64,000 nucleotides of DNA from Empedobacter brevis_A (GTDB taxonomy: Bacteria; Bacteroidota; Bacteroidia; Flavobacteriales; Weeksellaceae), in contig NZ_CBCPHV010000006.1 of assembly GCF_965118635.1 (NCBI RefSeq), positions 124,001-188,000 on the forward strand. The letters run 5' to 3'. A program made the translations under genes and the position numbers. Shown here one piece after another: positions 24,717 to 34,234 of this stretch. The notes below the pieces were generated by a model. That model was not told the origin of the DNA. It made no database searches and saw only the letters and a program-made list of their open reading frames with translations. Within the stretch, counting starts at the first letter, position 1, and every line of letters begins with the position of its first letter.

Positions 24717-26228
24717 CTAATTGTTTAAAATTAATAATTCTTCTTTCTTCATAGAACCAGTTTCTTTCAGTCTTGTGTGCCAAGAAAACGCTTCTTCTAA
24801 GATATGTGGCGTTTGACCACCTCTTTCTGCACAAGCTCTTTCGAAATAAGATAATAATTCTGCTTTATAATCTGGATGAGCACAATTGTTAATGATTTCG
24901 ATGGCTCTTTCTCGTGGCGCTAATCCTCTTAAATCGGCTAAACCTTGTTCTGTTACAATAATATCGACATCGTGTTCTGTATGATCTGTATGAGAAACCA
25001 TAGGAACGATAGAAGAAATATTACCATTTTTTGCTGTAGAAGAAGTAACGAATATTGAAATAAATGAATTACGGGCAAAATCTCCAGAACCTCCAATTCC
25101 ATTCATCATATGTGTTCCTAAAACATGAGTTGAATTTACATTTCCATAAATATCACATTCTAAAGAAGTGTTGATACCAATAATTCCTAAACGACGAATA
25201 ACTTCTGCAGAGTTAGAAATTGATTGAGGACGTAAAAGGATTTTACCTTTATAATTTTCAATATTTCCAATTACACGATCATAACATTCTTGTGAAACTG
25301 TCATAGAAGATGCTGAAGCAAATTTCATTTTACCAGAATCAATTAAATCAAATGTAGAATCTTGTAAAACTTCAGAATACATAACTAAATCTTCAAAATC
25401 TGAATGTTCTAAACCGCCTAAAACAGCATTAGCTACTTTACCAATTCCGCATTGTAATGGAATTAATGATTTTGTTAAACGACCTTCTTCAACTTCTTTT
25501 TCAAAGAATTTTACAATATTATTTGCAATAGCAGTAGTTGTTTCGTCAGCCGGTTGGATATCTCCTGGCGCATCTTGAATATTGTGAAAAACAATTCCGA
25601 CAATTTTTGAAGGATCTACTTTTAAAACTTCTGTTCCAACTTTTGTGTCACAAGCTGTAATATTAATAGGCGTACGTTTTCCATATTCTTCTACACTATA
25701 AATATCATGAATACCTTTTATATTTGTAGGAATAGCTGTGTTGATTTCTATAATTAATTTATCTGCACTTGCAGCTATTTCAGCATTATTTCCGACTGAA
25801 GTTGTTGGAACTAAAGACCCATCTTCTAGGATTTCAGCGACTTCTAAAATTCCTAAATCAATTTTGAATTGACCATCTAAAATATGTTCAGCTGATTCTC
25901 CTAAATGCTGATCGATGAATAAAACATTTCCGGCATTTATATTTTTACGCATTACAGTATCAACTTGAAATGGTAAGCGTTTTTTTAGTGCTCCACTCTC
26001 TACTAAAGCAGTATCTGTTCCATGTCCTAATGAGGCTCCTGTAACTAAAGTGATTTTTAAATTTTCAGATTTTGCACGTTCAGCTAAAGCTTTTAATACA
26101 ACTTTTGAATCACCTCCTCTTGTAAAACCACTAGAACCAACAGTCATTCCATCTTTTATAAGTTTAGCAGATTCCTCTGCTGTCATTACTTTTGACTGTA
26201 AGTCAGTTAATTTTATTCTTTCCAACAT
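24717..26228 (-). CDS. Acetyl-CoA hydrolase/transferase family protein (probable succinyl-CoA:acetate CoA-transferase)
   Basis: A cytosolic protein of 503 residues of the class I CoA-transferase group that includes Ach1, Cat1 and AarC. It opens with MTAEESAKLIKDGMTVGSSGFT, and GFTRGGDSKVV follows. The expected catalytic Glu is Glu286 in LVMYSEVLQD, and a GIGGSGDFARN loop and a VTEQGLADLRGL segment are typical. The likely reaction is exchange of CoA between succinyl-CoA and acetate, which would bypass the SucCD step; hydrolase activity cannot be excluded. The start at 26228 (MLERIKLTD) fits the family better than an upstream extension to 26288. It is divergent from an AraC-type regulator. Confidence 0.87.
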   Translation of the reverse strand: MLERIKLTDLQSKVMTAEESAKLIKDGMTVGSSGFTRGGDSKVVLKALAERAKSENLKITLVTGASLGHGTDTALVESGALKKRLPFQVDTVMRKNINAGNVLFIDQHLGESAEHILDGQFKIDLGILEVAEILEDGSLVPTTSVGNNAEIAASADKLIIEINTAIPTNIKGIHDIYSVEEYGKRTPINITACDTKVGTEVLKVDPSKIVGIVFHNIQDAPGDIQPADETTTAIANNIVKFFEKEVEEGRLTKSLIPLQCGIGKVANAVLGGLEHSDFEDLVMYSEVLQDSTFDLIDSGKMKFASASSMTVSQECYDRVIGNIENYKGKILLRPQSISNSAEVIRRLGIIGINTSLECDIYGNVNSTHVLGTHMMNGIGGSGDFARNSFISIFVTSSTAKNGNISSIVPMVSHTDHTEHDVDIIVTEQGLADLRGLAPRERAIEIINNCAHPDYKAELLSYFERACAERGGQTPHILEEAFSWHTRLKETGSMKKEELLILNN

Positions 26229-26417
26229 AATGCACTTTTTCTTTCTAAAACTTTTCAATAATTGTTCCCTGAAAAGGGATAATGACAAATATTGAATTAA
26301 TTAATAAAAAGTTAATATCAAAAAAAGTCAAATAATTATTCATTTCAGTCATTATTATTTGTGTACATAATACATTATATGAAATAAATTATTATATTAG
26401 TTCACAATTAAGAAATT

Positions 26418-27239
26418 ATGAATATACATTTGGATAATAAGTTCGAGACGCGATATTATTTAACCGAAATTGATAAGCTGCCAACTTCGATTTTCTGTTA
26501 TCATAAGGAAATTTCCGAAGCTTACGTGGTTGAACATAAACATAACAAAGCTCAATTTCTTTATTGTGAAGGAGGAATAGTTTATGTAAAAATAGGAAAA
26601 GATACCTTTTATTTACCTGCAAGACACTTTATGTGGATACCACCTCATGTAGAACATAGTATACACCCAAATACACCAGAGGTGATTATGAGAAATCTAT
26701 ATTTTCCGATTAATGAAAGTGATAATTCTTTTTACAAAAAAGTTGGTATTTACCCTGCAGATGGATTGTTGTTAGAACTTTTATTATTTTCGAATCAATG
26801 GAAAGGAGATATAGTTCCAGAAAATAGAAGCGAATATATTATTGCGCAAGCTTTCAAAGAAATATTACCTAAAGTAAGCAAAAGTAGTTTACGTCTGGCT
26901 TTGCCACTTCCACATGATGAACGTCTGAAAAAAATTGTTCAATTCTTAGATGATAATATGGATTCTTCAATCACAATGAAGAAAATAACTGCCGAATTTG
27001 GATTTTCGGAACGATCATTGTCACGATTATTTCAAAAGGATTTGAATATGACATTTGTTCAATATTTTACGATTTTGAGAATGTTACGAGCTTTACAATT
27101 ATTGATTGATAATACATACTCTATTAGCGAGATTTCGACAATGGTTGGTTATAATAGTTTACCAACTTTTAGCAATACATTCCAAAAAGTAATTGGTGTT
27201 CGACCAACAGATTACTCAAAGAAGAAAAATATATTATAA
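26418..27239 (+). CDS. AraC-family transcriptional regulator with cupin sensor
   Basis: A protein of 273 residues. The N-terminal half is a cupin-like ligand domain (EHKHNKAQFLYCEGG, then FMWIPPHVEHSI), and the C-terminal half carries two helix-turn-helix units: ITMKKITAEFGFSERSLSRLF and SISEISTMVGYNSLPTFS, ending in GVRPTDYSKK. It is transcribed away from the CoA-transferase gene with 189 bases between the two starts, and is followed after 8 bases by an alpha/beta hydrolase gene. It may control either side; the effector is unknown. Confidence 0.92.
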   Translation: MNIHLDNKFETRYYLTEIDKLPTSIFCYHKEISEAYVVEHKHNKAQFLYCEGGIVYVKIGKDTFYLPARHFMWIPPHVEHSIHPNTPEVIMRNLYFPINESDNSFYKKVGIYPADGLLLELLLFSNQWKGDIVPENRSEYIIAQAFKEILPKVSKSSLRLALPLPHDERLKKIVQFLDDNMDSSITMKKITAEFGFSERSLSRLFQKDLNMTFVQYFTILRMLRALQLLIDNTYSISEISTMVGYNSLPTFSNTFQKVIGVRPTDYSKKKNIL

Positions 27240-27247
27240 AATAAGGT

Positions 27248-27910
27248 ATGAAAATTTATCAAGTAAGTGGATTGGGTGCAAATGCAAATGCTTTTCGAAA
27301 TCTACGCTTGGAACAAGATTTTGAGCAAGTTTATATTCCTTGGTTAAATCCAGAGAAAGATGAAACTTTGGCTCATTATACCGAAAGATTATTAGATAAA
27401 ATAAATCCCACAGAAGATTTTCTTTTGATGGGATTATCTTTTGGTGGAATAATTGTTCAGGAAATGAATCGGTTTATAAATCCTAAACATACTTTTCTTA
27501 TTTCTACTGTAAAAAATAGGGCAGAATTGCCAAAATTATTTCGATTTTCAGCTTCTATTAATGCACACAAAATAATTCCGATGAGTTTTTTAACTTCAGA
27601 CCGAACATTTTCATATATGATGATGCGAAAATTGTATTATACTGATCGTGAAAAAGATAATATAGATGATATTTTTGAGTTTAGAAATGAAGAATATTTG
27701 CGTTGGTCGATTCATAAAATTGTGAATTGGGAGCATTCTACGTCTTATCACGAAGAAAATATTACGCATATTCATGGAACAAAAGATATTGTTTTTCCAA
27801 TTGACTGTATTAAAGATGCGATACCAATAGAAGGAGGAACGCACATTATGATTATGCAAAAGCCAAAATTAGTAAGCGAAGAAATAAATAAAGTATTAAT
27901 CACTTTATAA
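27248..27910 (+). CDS. Alpha/beta hydrolase
   Basis: A cytosolic protein of 220 residues. The nucleophile elbow GLSFGG (Ser near residue 64), an Asp in GTKDIVFPIDC and a His in GGTHIMIM form a credible catalytic triad. The N-terminus (VSGLGANANAFRNL) is the oxyanion-loop region. The lid is helical and short. The substrate is unknown. It sits between an AraC regulator and a second hydrolase on the same strand, so co-expression is likely, although a common substrate is not shown. Confidence 0.82.
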   Translation: MKIYQVSGLGANANAFRNLRLEQDFEQVYIPWLNPEKDETLAHYTERLLDKINPTEDFLLMGLSFGGIIVQEMNRFINPKHTFLISTVKNRAELPKLFRFSASINAHKIIPMSFLTSDRTFSYMMMRKLYYTDREKDNIDDIFEFRNEEYLRWSIHKIVNWEHSTSYHEENITHIHGTKDIVFPIDCIKDAIPIEGGTHIMIMQKPKLVSEEINKVLITL

Positions 27911-27935
27911 AATTAATATATATACAAATAAAAAA

Positions 27936-28676
27936 ATGAAACAAAATATATTAAAAGGAGCAGAAGCAGAGCTATTGAAAGGATCAAATAATGTTGGAGT
28001 TTTAGTTATACATGGTTTTACAGGCACAACGCAGAGTATGAGATTAGTAGCTTACGCTCTTCATGAAAAAGGATTTACTGTAAATATGCCTCGTTTAAAA
28101 GGTCATGGAACTACTCCAGAAGATATGGAATCTTGTACCTATAATGATTGGAAAGAATCTGTGAATGAAGCTTACAATGAATTGAAACCTTTAGTAAAAG
28201 AAATTTTTGTTTTGGGATTATCTATGGGAGGAACTTTGACTTTATATAGTGCTATAAATTTCCCTATTAAAGGTGCAATAGTTATAAATGGAGCTGTAAA
28301 CCTTACTTCTATGGAAGAAGTCTATAAAAATCCTACTTCTCAACGTTTTATAGAGGGAATAGGTTCTGATATTAAAAAAGACGGAGTTGTAGAATTGGCA
28401 TACGAGAAAACTCCTAAAAAATCGATAAAAGAAATCGTTGATTTTACAAAAGAAATTAGGGAAGAACTGAATAAAATTACTTGTCCTATATTAATTTTTT
28501 CTTCAATAGAAGATCATGTCGTTCCACCTGCAAATTCAAAATATATTTATGACCATGTTTCTAGTCTATCAAAAGAATTAATAGAATTAGAAAATAGCTA
28601 TCACGTAGCTACATTAGATAATGACTTAAATCTAATAGTATCAAAAACATTAGAATTTATTGAAGTAAATTCATAA
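27936..28676 (+). CDS. Carboxylesterase/monoacylglycerol lipase-like alpha/beta hydrolase
   Basis: A protein of 246 residues resembling the Est30-type carboxylesterases of Gram-positives: VLVIHGFTGTTQSM (oxyanion hole), LPRLKGHGTTPEDM-like segment MPRLKGHGTTPEDM, nucleophile GLSMGG, Asp in IEDHVVPP, and His in NSYHVATLD. No signal peptide, so cytosolic. The C-terminal VPPANSKYIYDHV segment is also typical of this group. Third gene of the run starting with the AraC regulator; a bidirectional terminator follows. Confidence 0.87.
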   Translation: MKQNILKGAEAELLKGSNNVGVLVIHGFTGTTQSMRLVAYALHEKGFTVNMPRLKGHGTTPEDMESCTYNDWKESVNEAYNELKPLVKEIFVLGLSMGGTLTLYSAINFPIKGAIVINGAVNLTSMEEVYKNPTSQRFIEGIGSDIKKDGVVELAYEKTPKKSIKEIVDFTKEIREELNKITCPILIFSSIEDHVVPPANSKYIYDHVSSLSKELIELENSYHVATLDNDLNLIVSKTLEFIEVNS

Positions 28677-28681
28677 AATGA

Positions 28682-28713
28682 AAAAAAGCTTGAACATTTG
28701 TTCAAGCTTTTTT
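28682..28713. terminator. Bidirectional terminator
   Basis: A 14-pair stem (28682-28695 with 28700-28713) with ATTT loop and A/T flanks, between convergent hydrolase and truB genes. Confidence 0.88.
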
Positions 28714-28716
28714 AAT

Positions 28717-29427
28717 TTATAAATCTTCTGTTGTATTCTCTTCTTCGAAATAACTTTTTTCTAAAGCAAAATTTTCAGCGTTAATAACATCAAATTCGCC
28801 AATTTTTGTTCGACGAAGTGCTGTTAAATATCCGCCTGAATTAACTGCTTTTCCAAAATCAAAAGCTAAAGAACGAATATAAGTTCCTTTGCTACAATTT
28901 ACTTCAAAATCGACAAAAGGTAAATCTATTTTTGTGATTTTAAAATCGTGAATTGTAATTTTACGTGCTTTACGTTCTATTTCTTGACCTTCTCGAGCTA
29001 ATTCGTATAAACGTTTTCCATCAACTTTTACAGCCGAATGCATAGGAGGAAATTGTTCTATTTCTCCAATAAATTGTTTTGTAGCTTCGTGAATAATTTC
29101 TTCTGTGATATGTTCAGTAGGAAAAGTTTGATCTTCTTCTGATTCTAAATCATATGTTGGCGTTGTAACTCCAAGTTTTATTGTACCAGTATATGTTTTT
29201 TCTTGAGCTTGAAATTCATCAATTCGTTTTGTCCATTTTCCTGTACAAACCAATAAAAGTCCTGTTGCTTTTGGATCTAAAGTTCCAGCGTGTCCAACTT
29301 TTATTTTCTTTAAATTATATGCTTTTCTGATGTTCCAACGAATTTTGTTTACGACATCAAAAGATGTCCAATCAAGAGGTTTATCAATCAAAAAAACATG
29401 ACCTTCTTGTATTTTCTCTACATTCAT
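28717..29427 (-). CDS. truB: tRNA pseudouridine(55) synthase TruB
   Basis: Makes pseudouridine at position 55 in the T-loop of tRNAs; 236 residues. The TruB start FLIDKPLDWTSFDVVNKIR is present, the catalytic Asp is Asp51 in GHAGTLDPKATG, and KTYTGTIKLG, FPPMHSAVKVDGKRLYELAR and CSKGTYIRSL follow. The C-terminal PUA extension of longer forms is reduced, as in other Bacteroidota. Last gene of the ftsX-DUF3098-uppP-truB operon; one base separates it from uppP. Confidence 0.96.
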   Translation of the reverse strand: MNVEKIQEGHVFLIDKPLDWTSFDVVNKIRWNIRKAYNLKKIKVGHAGTLDPKATGLLLVCTGKWTKRIDEFQAQEKTYTGTIKLGVTTPTYDLESEEDQTFPTEHITEEIIHEATKQFIGEIEQFPPMHSAVKVDGKRLYELAREGQEIERKARKITIHDFKITKIDLPFVDFEVNCSKGTYIRSLAFDFGKAVNSGGYLTALRRTKIGEFDVINAENFALEKSYFEEENTTEDL

Positions 29428-29428
29428 T

Positions 29429-30313
29429 TTATTTGTGCTGAATCATTGTAGTTTCTATAGAAGCAGCATTGTCTTTTTCTACTTGAGAAGGATTATTATT
29501 CCAGAAATAAATCAATAAAATAATACCGATTATTATTCTGTACCAACCCCAAAATTTGAAACCGTATTTTGTTAAAACTGTGATAAATGTTTTCACGGCA
29601 ATTAAGGCAACAATAAATGCAATAACATTTCCAATTACAAATAACATTATATGTTCTTGATCTTGCAAAATCATTTCGTAACCTTTCATTGGATTTGCTG
29701 TATTTTCTCCCCAAGTTTTTACGAAGATAGAATAAACGGTAACAGCCAACATGGTAGGAACAGCTAAAAAGAATGAAAACTCTGCTGCTGCTTTACGCGA
29801 TAAACCTTGTGTCATACCACCAATAATTGAAGCGGCAGAACGAGAAGTTCCTGGCATCATAGCTAAACATTGCCAAAAACCAATAATAACAGCTTTTTTT
29901 ATTGTAATATCTTTTTCGTCGTTAATTTTAGGATTTTTAAACCATTTGTCCACAAATAATAAAATAACTCCTCCGAAAACTAACATTCCAGAAATAGCAA
30001 CTTGATTTCCTAAAACAGCTTCGATTTTATCGTCAAATAATTTTCCTAGAATAAGAGCAGGTACAACTGCACAAGCTAATTTGATATAAAAATTGAAATT
30101 AAAATTTTTGAAGTCAAAGAATTTTTTCCAATATAAAACTACGATTGATAAAATAGCTCCAAATTGAATAGAAACTTGAAACATTTTAAGAAATTCACTT
30201 TCTGGCATTCCCATTAATGCAGCTGTGAATCCCATGTGTGCTGTAGAAGAAATTGGTAAATATTCAGTAAGTCCTTCTATAATAGCAATGATAATTGCTT
30301 GTAACGTATTCAT
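29429..30313 (-). CDS. uppP: Undecaprenyl-diphosphate phosphatase UppP (BacA)
   Basis: An inner-membrane enzyme of 294 residues that recycles undecaprenyl diphosphate to the monophosphate carrier for peptidoglycan and other glycans. The catalytic signatures are EGLTEYLPISSTAHM (residues 13-27) and PGTSRSAA (154-161), with about eight membrane helices. The start codon shares its last base with the stop of the DUF3098 gene, so translation is likely coupled. Confidence 0.96.
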   Translation of the reverse strand: MNTLQAIIIAIIEGLTEYLPISSTAHMGFTAALMGMPESEFLKMFQVSIQFGAILSIVVLYWKKFFDFKNFNFNFYIKLACAVVPALILGKLFDDKIEAVLGNQVAISGMLVFGGVILLFVDKWFKNPKINDEKDITIKKAVIIGFWQCLAMMPGTSRSAASIIGGMTQGLSRKAAAEFSFFLAVPTMLAVTVYSIFVKTWGENTANPMKGYEMILQDQEHIMLFVIGNVIAFIVALIAVKTFITVLTKYGFKFWGWYRIIIGIILLIYFWNNNPSQVEKDNAASIETTMIQHK

Positions 30314-30615
30314 TATTTTTCTTTATTCGGGTTGATTAAAATGGCATAAATTTCGACGATGAAACCAACGACAACTAAGAATGGCGCTAATCGAATTCTT
30401 CGAAAAGAATAAATTTCGTCGTTCCAATAATTTGCGTCCCAAGTTCCATCTGGTCTTGTATTAGCATCGTGTCCTGTCATTAATAAAAATCCAAGACCAA
30501 TTAAGGCAACACCAATTGCCATAAAGATGTAATTTCTTTTTCCGAATAAAAAAGTAAAACCAGCATCATTCTTAGATGCTGATTTTTTTGTTGTATCGAT
30601 AGTGTTTGATTTCAT
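30313..30615 (-). CDS. DUF3098 membrane protein
   Basis: A protein of 100 residues with a Lys/Ser/Thr-rich N-terminus, two membrane helices (about 29-46 and 76-93) and, between them, a DANTRPDGTWDANYWNDEIYSFRR loop region in which the Tyr-Ser-Phe-Arg-Arg step before helix two is typical of DUF3098. Found between ftsX and uppP in many Bacteroidota, so a role in envelope biogenesis is likely but unproven. One-base overlaps with both neighbours. Confidence 0.88.
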   Translation of the reverse strand: MKSNTIDTTKKSASKNDAGFTFLFGKRNYIFMAIGVALIGLGFLLMTGHDANTRPDGTWDANYWNDEIYSFRRIRLAPFLVVVGFIVEIYAILINPNKEK

Positions 30616-31508
30616 TAGTAAAGTTGATCAGTTTTTAATCTTAAATAACGCCATGCAGCAAATAATGTACTGAATACTGCAATGATAACTCCAATTCCGA
30701 TAAGAACAAGAATCAATGGAGTAAAGTTAGGATTCCAAAGTACTAAACCTACTTTTGTAGCTAGAATATACCATAGAAAGCCTAATCCTATTACGGCTAC
30801 AAAAGCAGCGAAGAAACCAAGAATGGCAGCTTCTATCAAGAATGGTTTTACAATAAAACGTCTACGTGCACCAACTAATTGCATTGTTTTGATGCTGAAA
30901 CGTTTTGCGTAAATTTTCAATCGTATAGAGTTGTTGATTAAAACAACAACAATAATTAGGAAGATGATAGCGAAAATCATAATCCAGAAAGTAATTTTGT
31001 TGATGCTGTGATAAATTGTTACCATAGCTTCTTTATCACTTTTTACTTCATCGATGATTTGATTTTTAGCTAATACTTTATTAATAGAATCAATTTGTTC
31101 AACAGATTGTATCAAGGCTGGGTTCAAAGTAATTTGAACTGAAGCAGGGAAAATGCTTTCTTCAAAGAAATCACTTCCATCTGTTCCTAAATCCTTTTTT
31201 GCAATTTTAGCAGCTTCTTCCTTGCTAATATATTGTGTTGCTTCAACAAAAGGATATTTAACTTTCAACGAATCGATATAAGATTTTTGTAAATCAAGTT
31301 CCTTATCTTTTAATTTTGGATCTTCGACATCTTTAAAATATGCCTCGATTTTTAACTCTCTTTTTAGATGTTCTGCGTAACTTTGTGCATTAATGACAAT
31401 TAAGCCGAAAATACCTAATAGAAATAAAACAAGCGAAATACTAATCACAACAGTGATGTTTGATGATCGCAGTCTTTTTTTCTCAAATTTATCGTTCGTT
31501 TTTGACAT
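30615..31508 (-). CDS. ftsX: Cell division protein FtsX (ABC permease-like)
   Basis: An inner-membrane protein of 297 residues with four helices and a large periplasmic domain between the first two (about residues 45-175). FtsX couples with the ATPase FtsE to activate cell-wall hydrolases at the septum. Visible: SNITVVISISLVLFLLG for helix one, LKIYAKRFSIKTMQLVGA for the cytosolic coupling loop, and the ending YLRLKTDQLY. ftsE is not adjacent, which is the usual state in Bacteroidota. It leads the operon with DUF3098, uppP and truB. Confidence 0.93.
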   Translation of the reverse strand: MSKTNDKFEKKRLRSSNITVVISISLVLFLLGIFGLIVINAQSYAEHLKRELKIEAYFKDVEDPKLKDKELDLQKSYIDSLKVKYPFVEATQYISKEEAAKIAKKDLGTDGSDFFEESIFPASVQITLNPALIQSVEQIDSINKVLAKNQIIDEVKSDKEAMVTIYHSINKITFWIMIFAIIFLIIVVVLINNSIRLKIYAKRFSIKTMQLVGARRRFIVKPFLIEAAILGFFAAFVAVIGLGFLWYILATKVGLVLWNPNFTPLILVLIGIGVIIAVFSTLFAAWRYLRLKTDQLY

Positions 31509-31615
31509 TTGGGTTAATTTTGGGGCTAAGATAAAAAAAACTTATTTCGCAAGAAAGATATTCTAATATATATTCTACGGTAAGTTGGTTAAAGAAAACT
31601 TAAAATTTAGAATTT

Positions 31616-32383
31616 TTGAAAGTAAAAGCTAAAAAACATTTAGGTCAACATTTTTTGAATGATGAAAATATTGCACGAGACATTGCCGAAGGTTTAACAT
31701 GGCAAGGTTATAATCGTGTCTTAGAGATAGGGCCAGGAATGGGCGTGTTGACAAAATATATTTTACAAGCAAAGAAAAATATAGAAGTTGTAGAGATTGA
31801 TACAGAATCGGTAGAATATTTAAAAGAATATTATCAACCATTTCATCCAGGATTTAAAATTCATTCTGAAGATTTCTTGAAAATGGACTTTTCATCAAAG
31901 TTTGATGAACAAATAGCTATTTTAGGAAATTTTCCATATAATATTTCTTCACAAATTATTTTTAAAGCATTAGAAGAACGTCATAACGTTCCAGAAGTTT
32001 GTGGGATGTTTCAGAAAGAAGTTGCTGAACGAATTGCATCTAAAAAAGGAACAAAAGATTATGGAATACTTTCTGTTTTAGCGCAAGCATATTATCATTG
32101 CGAATATTTGTTTACTGTACCCGAACATGTTTTCACACCTCCACCAAAAGTAAAATCTGGTGTGATTATTATGAAACGTTACCGTACAGAAATTGAAGGA
32201 GTTGAACAGAAAAGATTCTTTCAAGTTGTAAAAGCGGGTTTTGGGCAAAGAAGAAAAACGCTTCGTAATTCATTGAAAGCTTTAGGTATTCCAGAAGATT
32301 TAAATGATCACGAATTTTTGAGTATGCGAGCAGAACAATTATCTGTTGAGGATTTTATTGAATTAACGAAAAGAATGAAATAG
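31616..32383 (+). CDS. rsmA: 16S rRNA dimethyladenosine transferase RsmA (KsgA), TTG start
   Basis: Dimethylates two adjacent adenines near the 3' end of 16S rRNA; 255 residues. The protein begins MKVKAKKHLGQHFLND, matching the family start exactly, but the codon used is TTG at 31616. A stop codon lies five codons upstream and no ATG intervenes, so TTG is the only start that keeps the conserved N-terminus. The SAM-binding motif LEIGPGMGVLT and the catalytic NFPYNIS (105-111) are present. It starts an operon with mgtE (2 bases apart) and a GyrI-like gene. Confidence 0.95.
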   Translation: MKVKAKKHLGQHFLNDENIARDIAEGLTWQGYNRVLEIGPGMGVLTKYILQAKKNIEVVEIDTESVEYLKEYYQPFHPGFKIHSEDFLKMDFSSKFDEQIAILGNFPYNISSQIIFKALEERHNVPEVCGMFQKEVAERIASKKGTKDYGILSVLAQAYYHCEYLFTVPEHVFTPPPKVKSGVIIMKRYRTEIEGVEQKRFFQVVKAGFGQRRKTLRNSLKALGIPEDLNDHEFLSMRAEQLSVEDFIELTKRMK

Positions 32384-32385
32384 AG

Positions 32386-33741
32386 ATGGAGGTGAAAATT
32401 ACAAAAGATTTTATTGAACTTTTAAACGAAAAAATTAATGAACAAAATGCAAAAGCAGTTAAGGAGATGTTACAAGACTTGCATCCTGCTGATATTGCTG
32501 AATTGTTCGATGAGCTTTCGACCAAGGAACAATCCTTTGTAATTGATTTACTCGATAATGAGATTTCTGCCGATATTCTTCTCGAATTAGAAGAAGATGA
32601 TCGTCGTAAATTCTTGAAAACACTTACAGCGAAAGAAATTGCTGAAGATGTTATCAATGAAATGGATACTGATGATGCTGTTGATGTCATCAATGAACTT
32701 TCAGACGAGAAAAAGGACCAAGTAATTGCTCAATTAGAAGATCAAGAACATGCAAGAGAAATTGTAGATCTTCTACGTTATGACGAAGATACAGCAGGAG
32801 GTTTGATGGGAAAAGAGTTAATTAAAGTCAATAAAGATTGGACTGTAATAACTGCTGTTAAACAAATGAGAAAACAAGCTGAAGATTTCGAAGAGGTTTT
32901 TTCTATTTATGTGGTAGATGAAGACGAAAAATTACTTGGAACCTTAAGTCTAAAACGTTTATTAACAACTTCTGCAAAAACAAAAGTAGCCGATGTTTAC
33001 AATGAAAAAATTCAATATGTAAAAACTTATACAAAAGATATGGAGGTTGCGAAAGTAATCGAAAAATATGATTTGTACGAAGTTCCGGTTGTGGATGAAT
33101 TAATGCGTTTAGTTGGTGTAATTACAGTAGATGATGTGATTGATGTAATTCGTGAAGAAGCTGAAGAAAACTATCAATTAGCAGCAGGTATTACACAAAA
33201 TGTAGATTCTGACGATAATATATGGAAATTAACAAGAGCGCGTTTACCTTGGCTTTTGTTAGCTTTGGTAGGAAGTTTTGTTGCTGTAAATGTTTCACAA
33301 AGTTTTAGTGATGCAATGAATTTGTATCCGCAATTATTCTTTTTTACACCACTTGTAGCCGCGATGGCAGGAAATGTAGGCGTGCAATCTTCAGCGATTA
33401 TTGTACAAGGTTTGGCAAATAGTAATATCACAGGATCTATATGGAAACGATTAGGAAAAGAAATGTTATTGGCATTGCTTAATAGTACATTATTAGCGTT
33501 AGTTTTATTATTAGCCACACATTTTTTAATGAGTACGAGTTACGAAATTTCATCAACCATTGTATTAGCTTTAGTAATTGTAATGATTTTAGCAAGTTTA
33601 ATCGGGACTTTTATTCCAATTATGTTGCATAAATATGGCGTTGATCCAGCAATCGCAACTGGTCCATTTATTACAACAAGTAATGACATTTTTGGATTAT
33701 TGATTTATTTCTCAATCGCAAAAATGATTTTAGGATTTTAA
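32386..33741 (+). CDS. mgtE: Magnesium transporter MgtE
   Basis: A magnesium channel of 451 residues. The N domain (to about 130) is rich in repeated acidic helices, including LHPADIAELFDELS and EEDDRRKFLKTL; two CBS domains follow (about 135-255), with DEDTAGGLMG before them. The plug helix and five membrane helices fill the C-terminal third, with VGVQSSAIIVQGLAN and the ion-path Asp in TTSNDIFGLLIYF. CBS domains close the pore when cytosolic magnesium is high. Second gene of the rsmA operon; this pairing is frequent in flavobacteria. Confidence 0.95.
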   Translation: MEVKITKDFIELLNEKINEQNAKAVKEMLQDLHPADIAELFDELSTKEQSFVIDLLDNEISADILLELEEDDRRKFLKTLTAKEIAEDVINEMDTDDAVDVINELSDEKKDQVIAQLEDQEHAREIVDLLRYDEDTAGGLMGKELIKVNKDWTVITAVKQMRKQAEDFEEVFSIYVVDEDEKLLGTLSLKRLLTTSAKTKVADVYNEKIQYVKTYTKDMEVAKVIEKYDLYEVPVVDELMRLVGVITVDDVIDVIREEAEENYQLAAGITQNVDSDDNIWKLTRARLPWLLLALVGSFVAVNVSQSFSDAMNLYPQLFFFTPLVAAMAGNVGVQSSAIIVQGLANSNITGSIWKRLGKEMLLALLNSTLLALVLLLATHFLMSTSYEISSTIVLALVIVMILASLIGTFIPIMLHKYGVDPAIATGPFITTSNDIFGLLIYFSIAKMILGF

Positions 33742-33752
33742 AAAGGAATAGA

Positions 33753-34202
33753 ATGAAAACTTTAAAGATTATAGGAATAGCAACGCAAACATCGAACAAT
33801 AATAATCAAGCAATAGAAGATTTAGGAAAATTGTGGAATCAATTTTTTACTGAAAATATTATAGCTAAAATTCCGAACACAATCAATTCTAATATTTATG
33901 CTGTTTACACAGATTACGAAAATGATTTTACAGGAAAATATACAACATTAATTGGTTTAGAAGTTTCTTCTTTAGATGATATTCCGACAGGAATGATTGG
34001 ACGCGAATTCAAACCTCAAACTTTCAAAAAATATAGTGCAAAAGGAGAGCTGCACGAAGCTGTCGGTAGAATGTGGAACGAAATCTGGAAGGATGATGCG
34101 AAGCTAAATCGTACTTACAATTATGATTATGAATTGTACACAGAAAAAGCTCAAAATCCTGCTGATGCCGAAGTTGAAATTTATATTGGAGTGAAGGATT
34201 AG
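33753..34202 (+). CDS. GyrI-like/AraC effector-binding domain protein
   Basis: A cytosolic protein of 149 residues that is a free-standing GyrI-like (SBP/BmrR effector-binding) domain: NTINSNIYAVYTDYENDFTG, then LIGLEVSSLDDIPTGM and the closing DYELYTEKAQNPADAEVEIYIG are typical. There is no DNA-binding part, so it is not a regulator on its own; such domains bind small hydrophobic ligands and some hydrolyse them. It is 11 bases behind mgtE and probably shares its transcript. Confidence 0.85.
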   Translation: MKTLKIIGIATQTSNNNNQAIEDLGKLWNQFFTENIIAKIPNTINSNIYAVYTDYENDFTGKYTTLIGLEVSSLDDIPTGMIGREFKPQTFKKYSAKGELHEAVGRMWNEIWKDDAKLNRTYNYDYELYTEKAQNPADAEVEIYIGVKD

Positions 34203-34234
34203 TGTGATTGAATTGTTCATTTCTATTAAAAATA

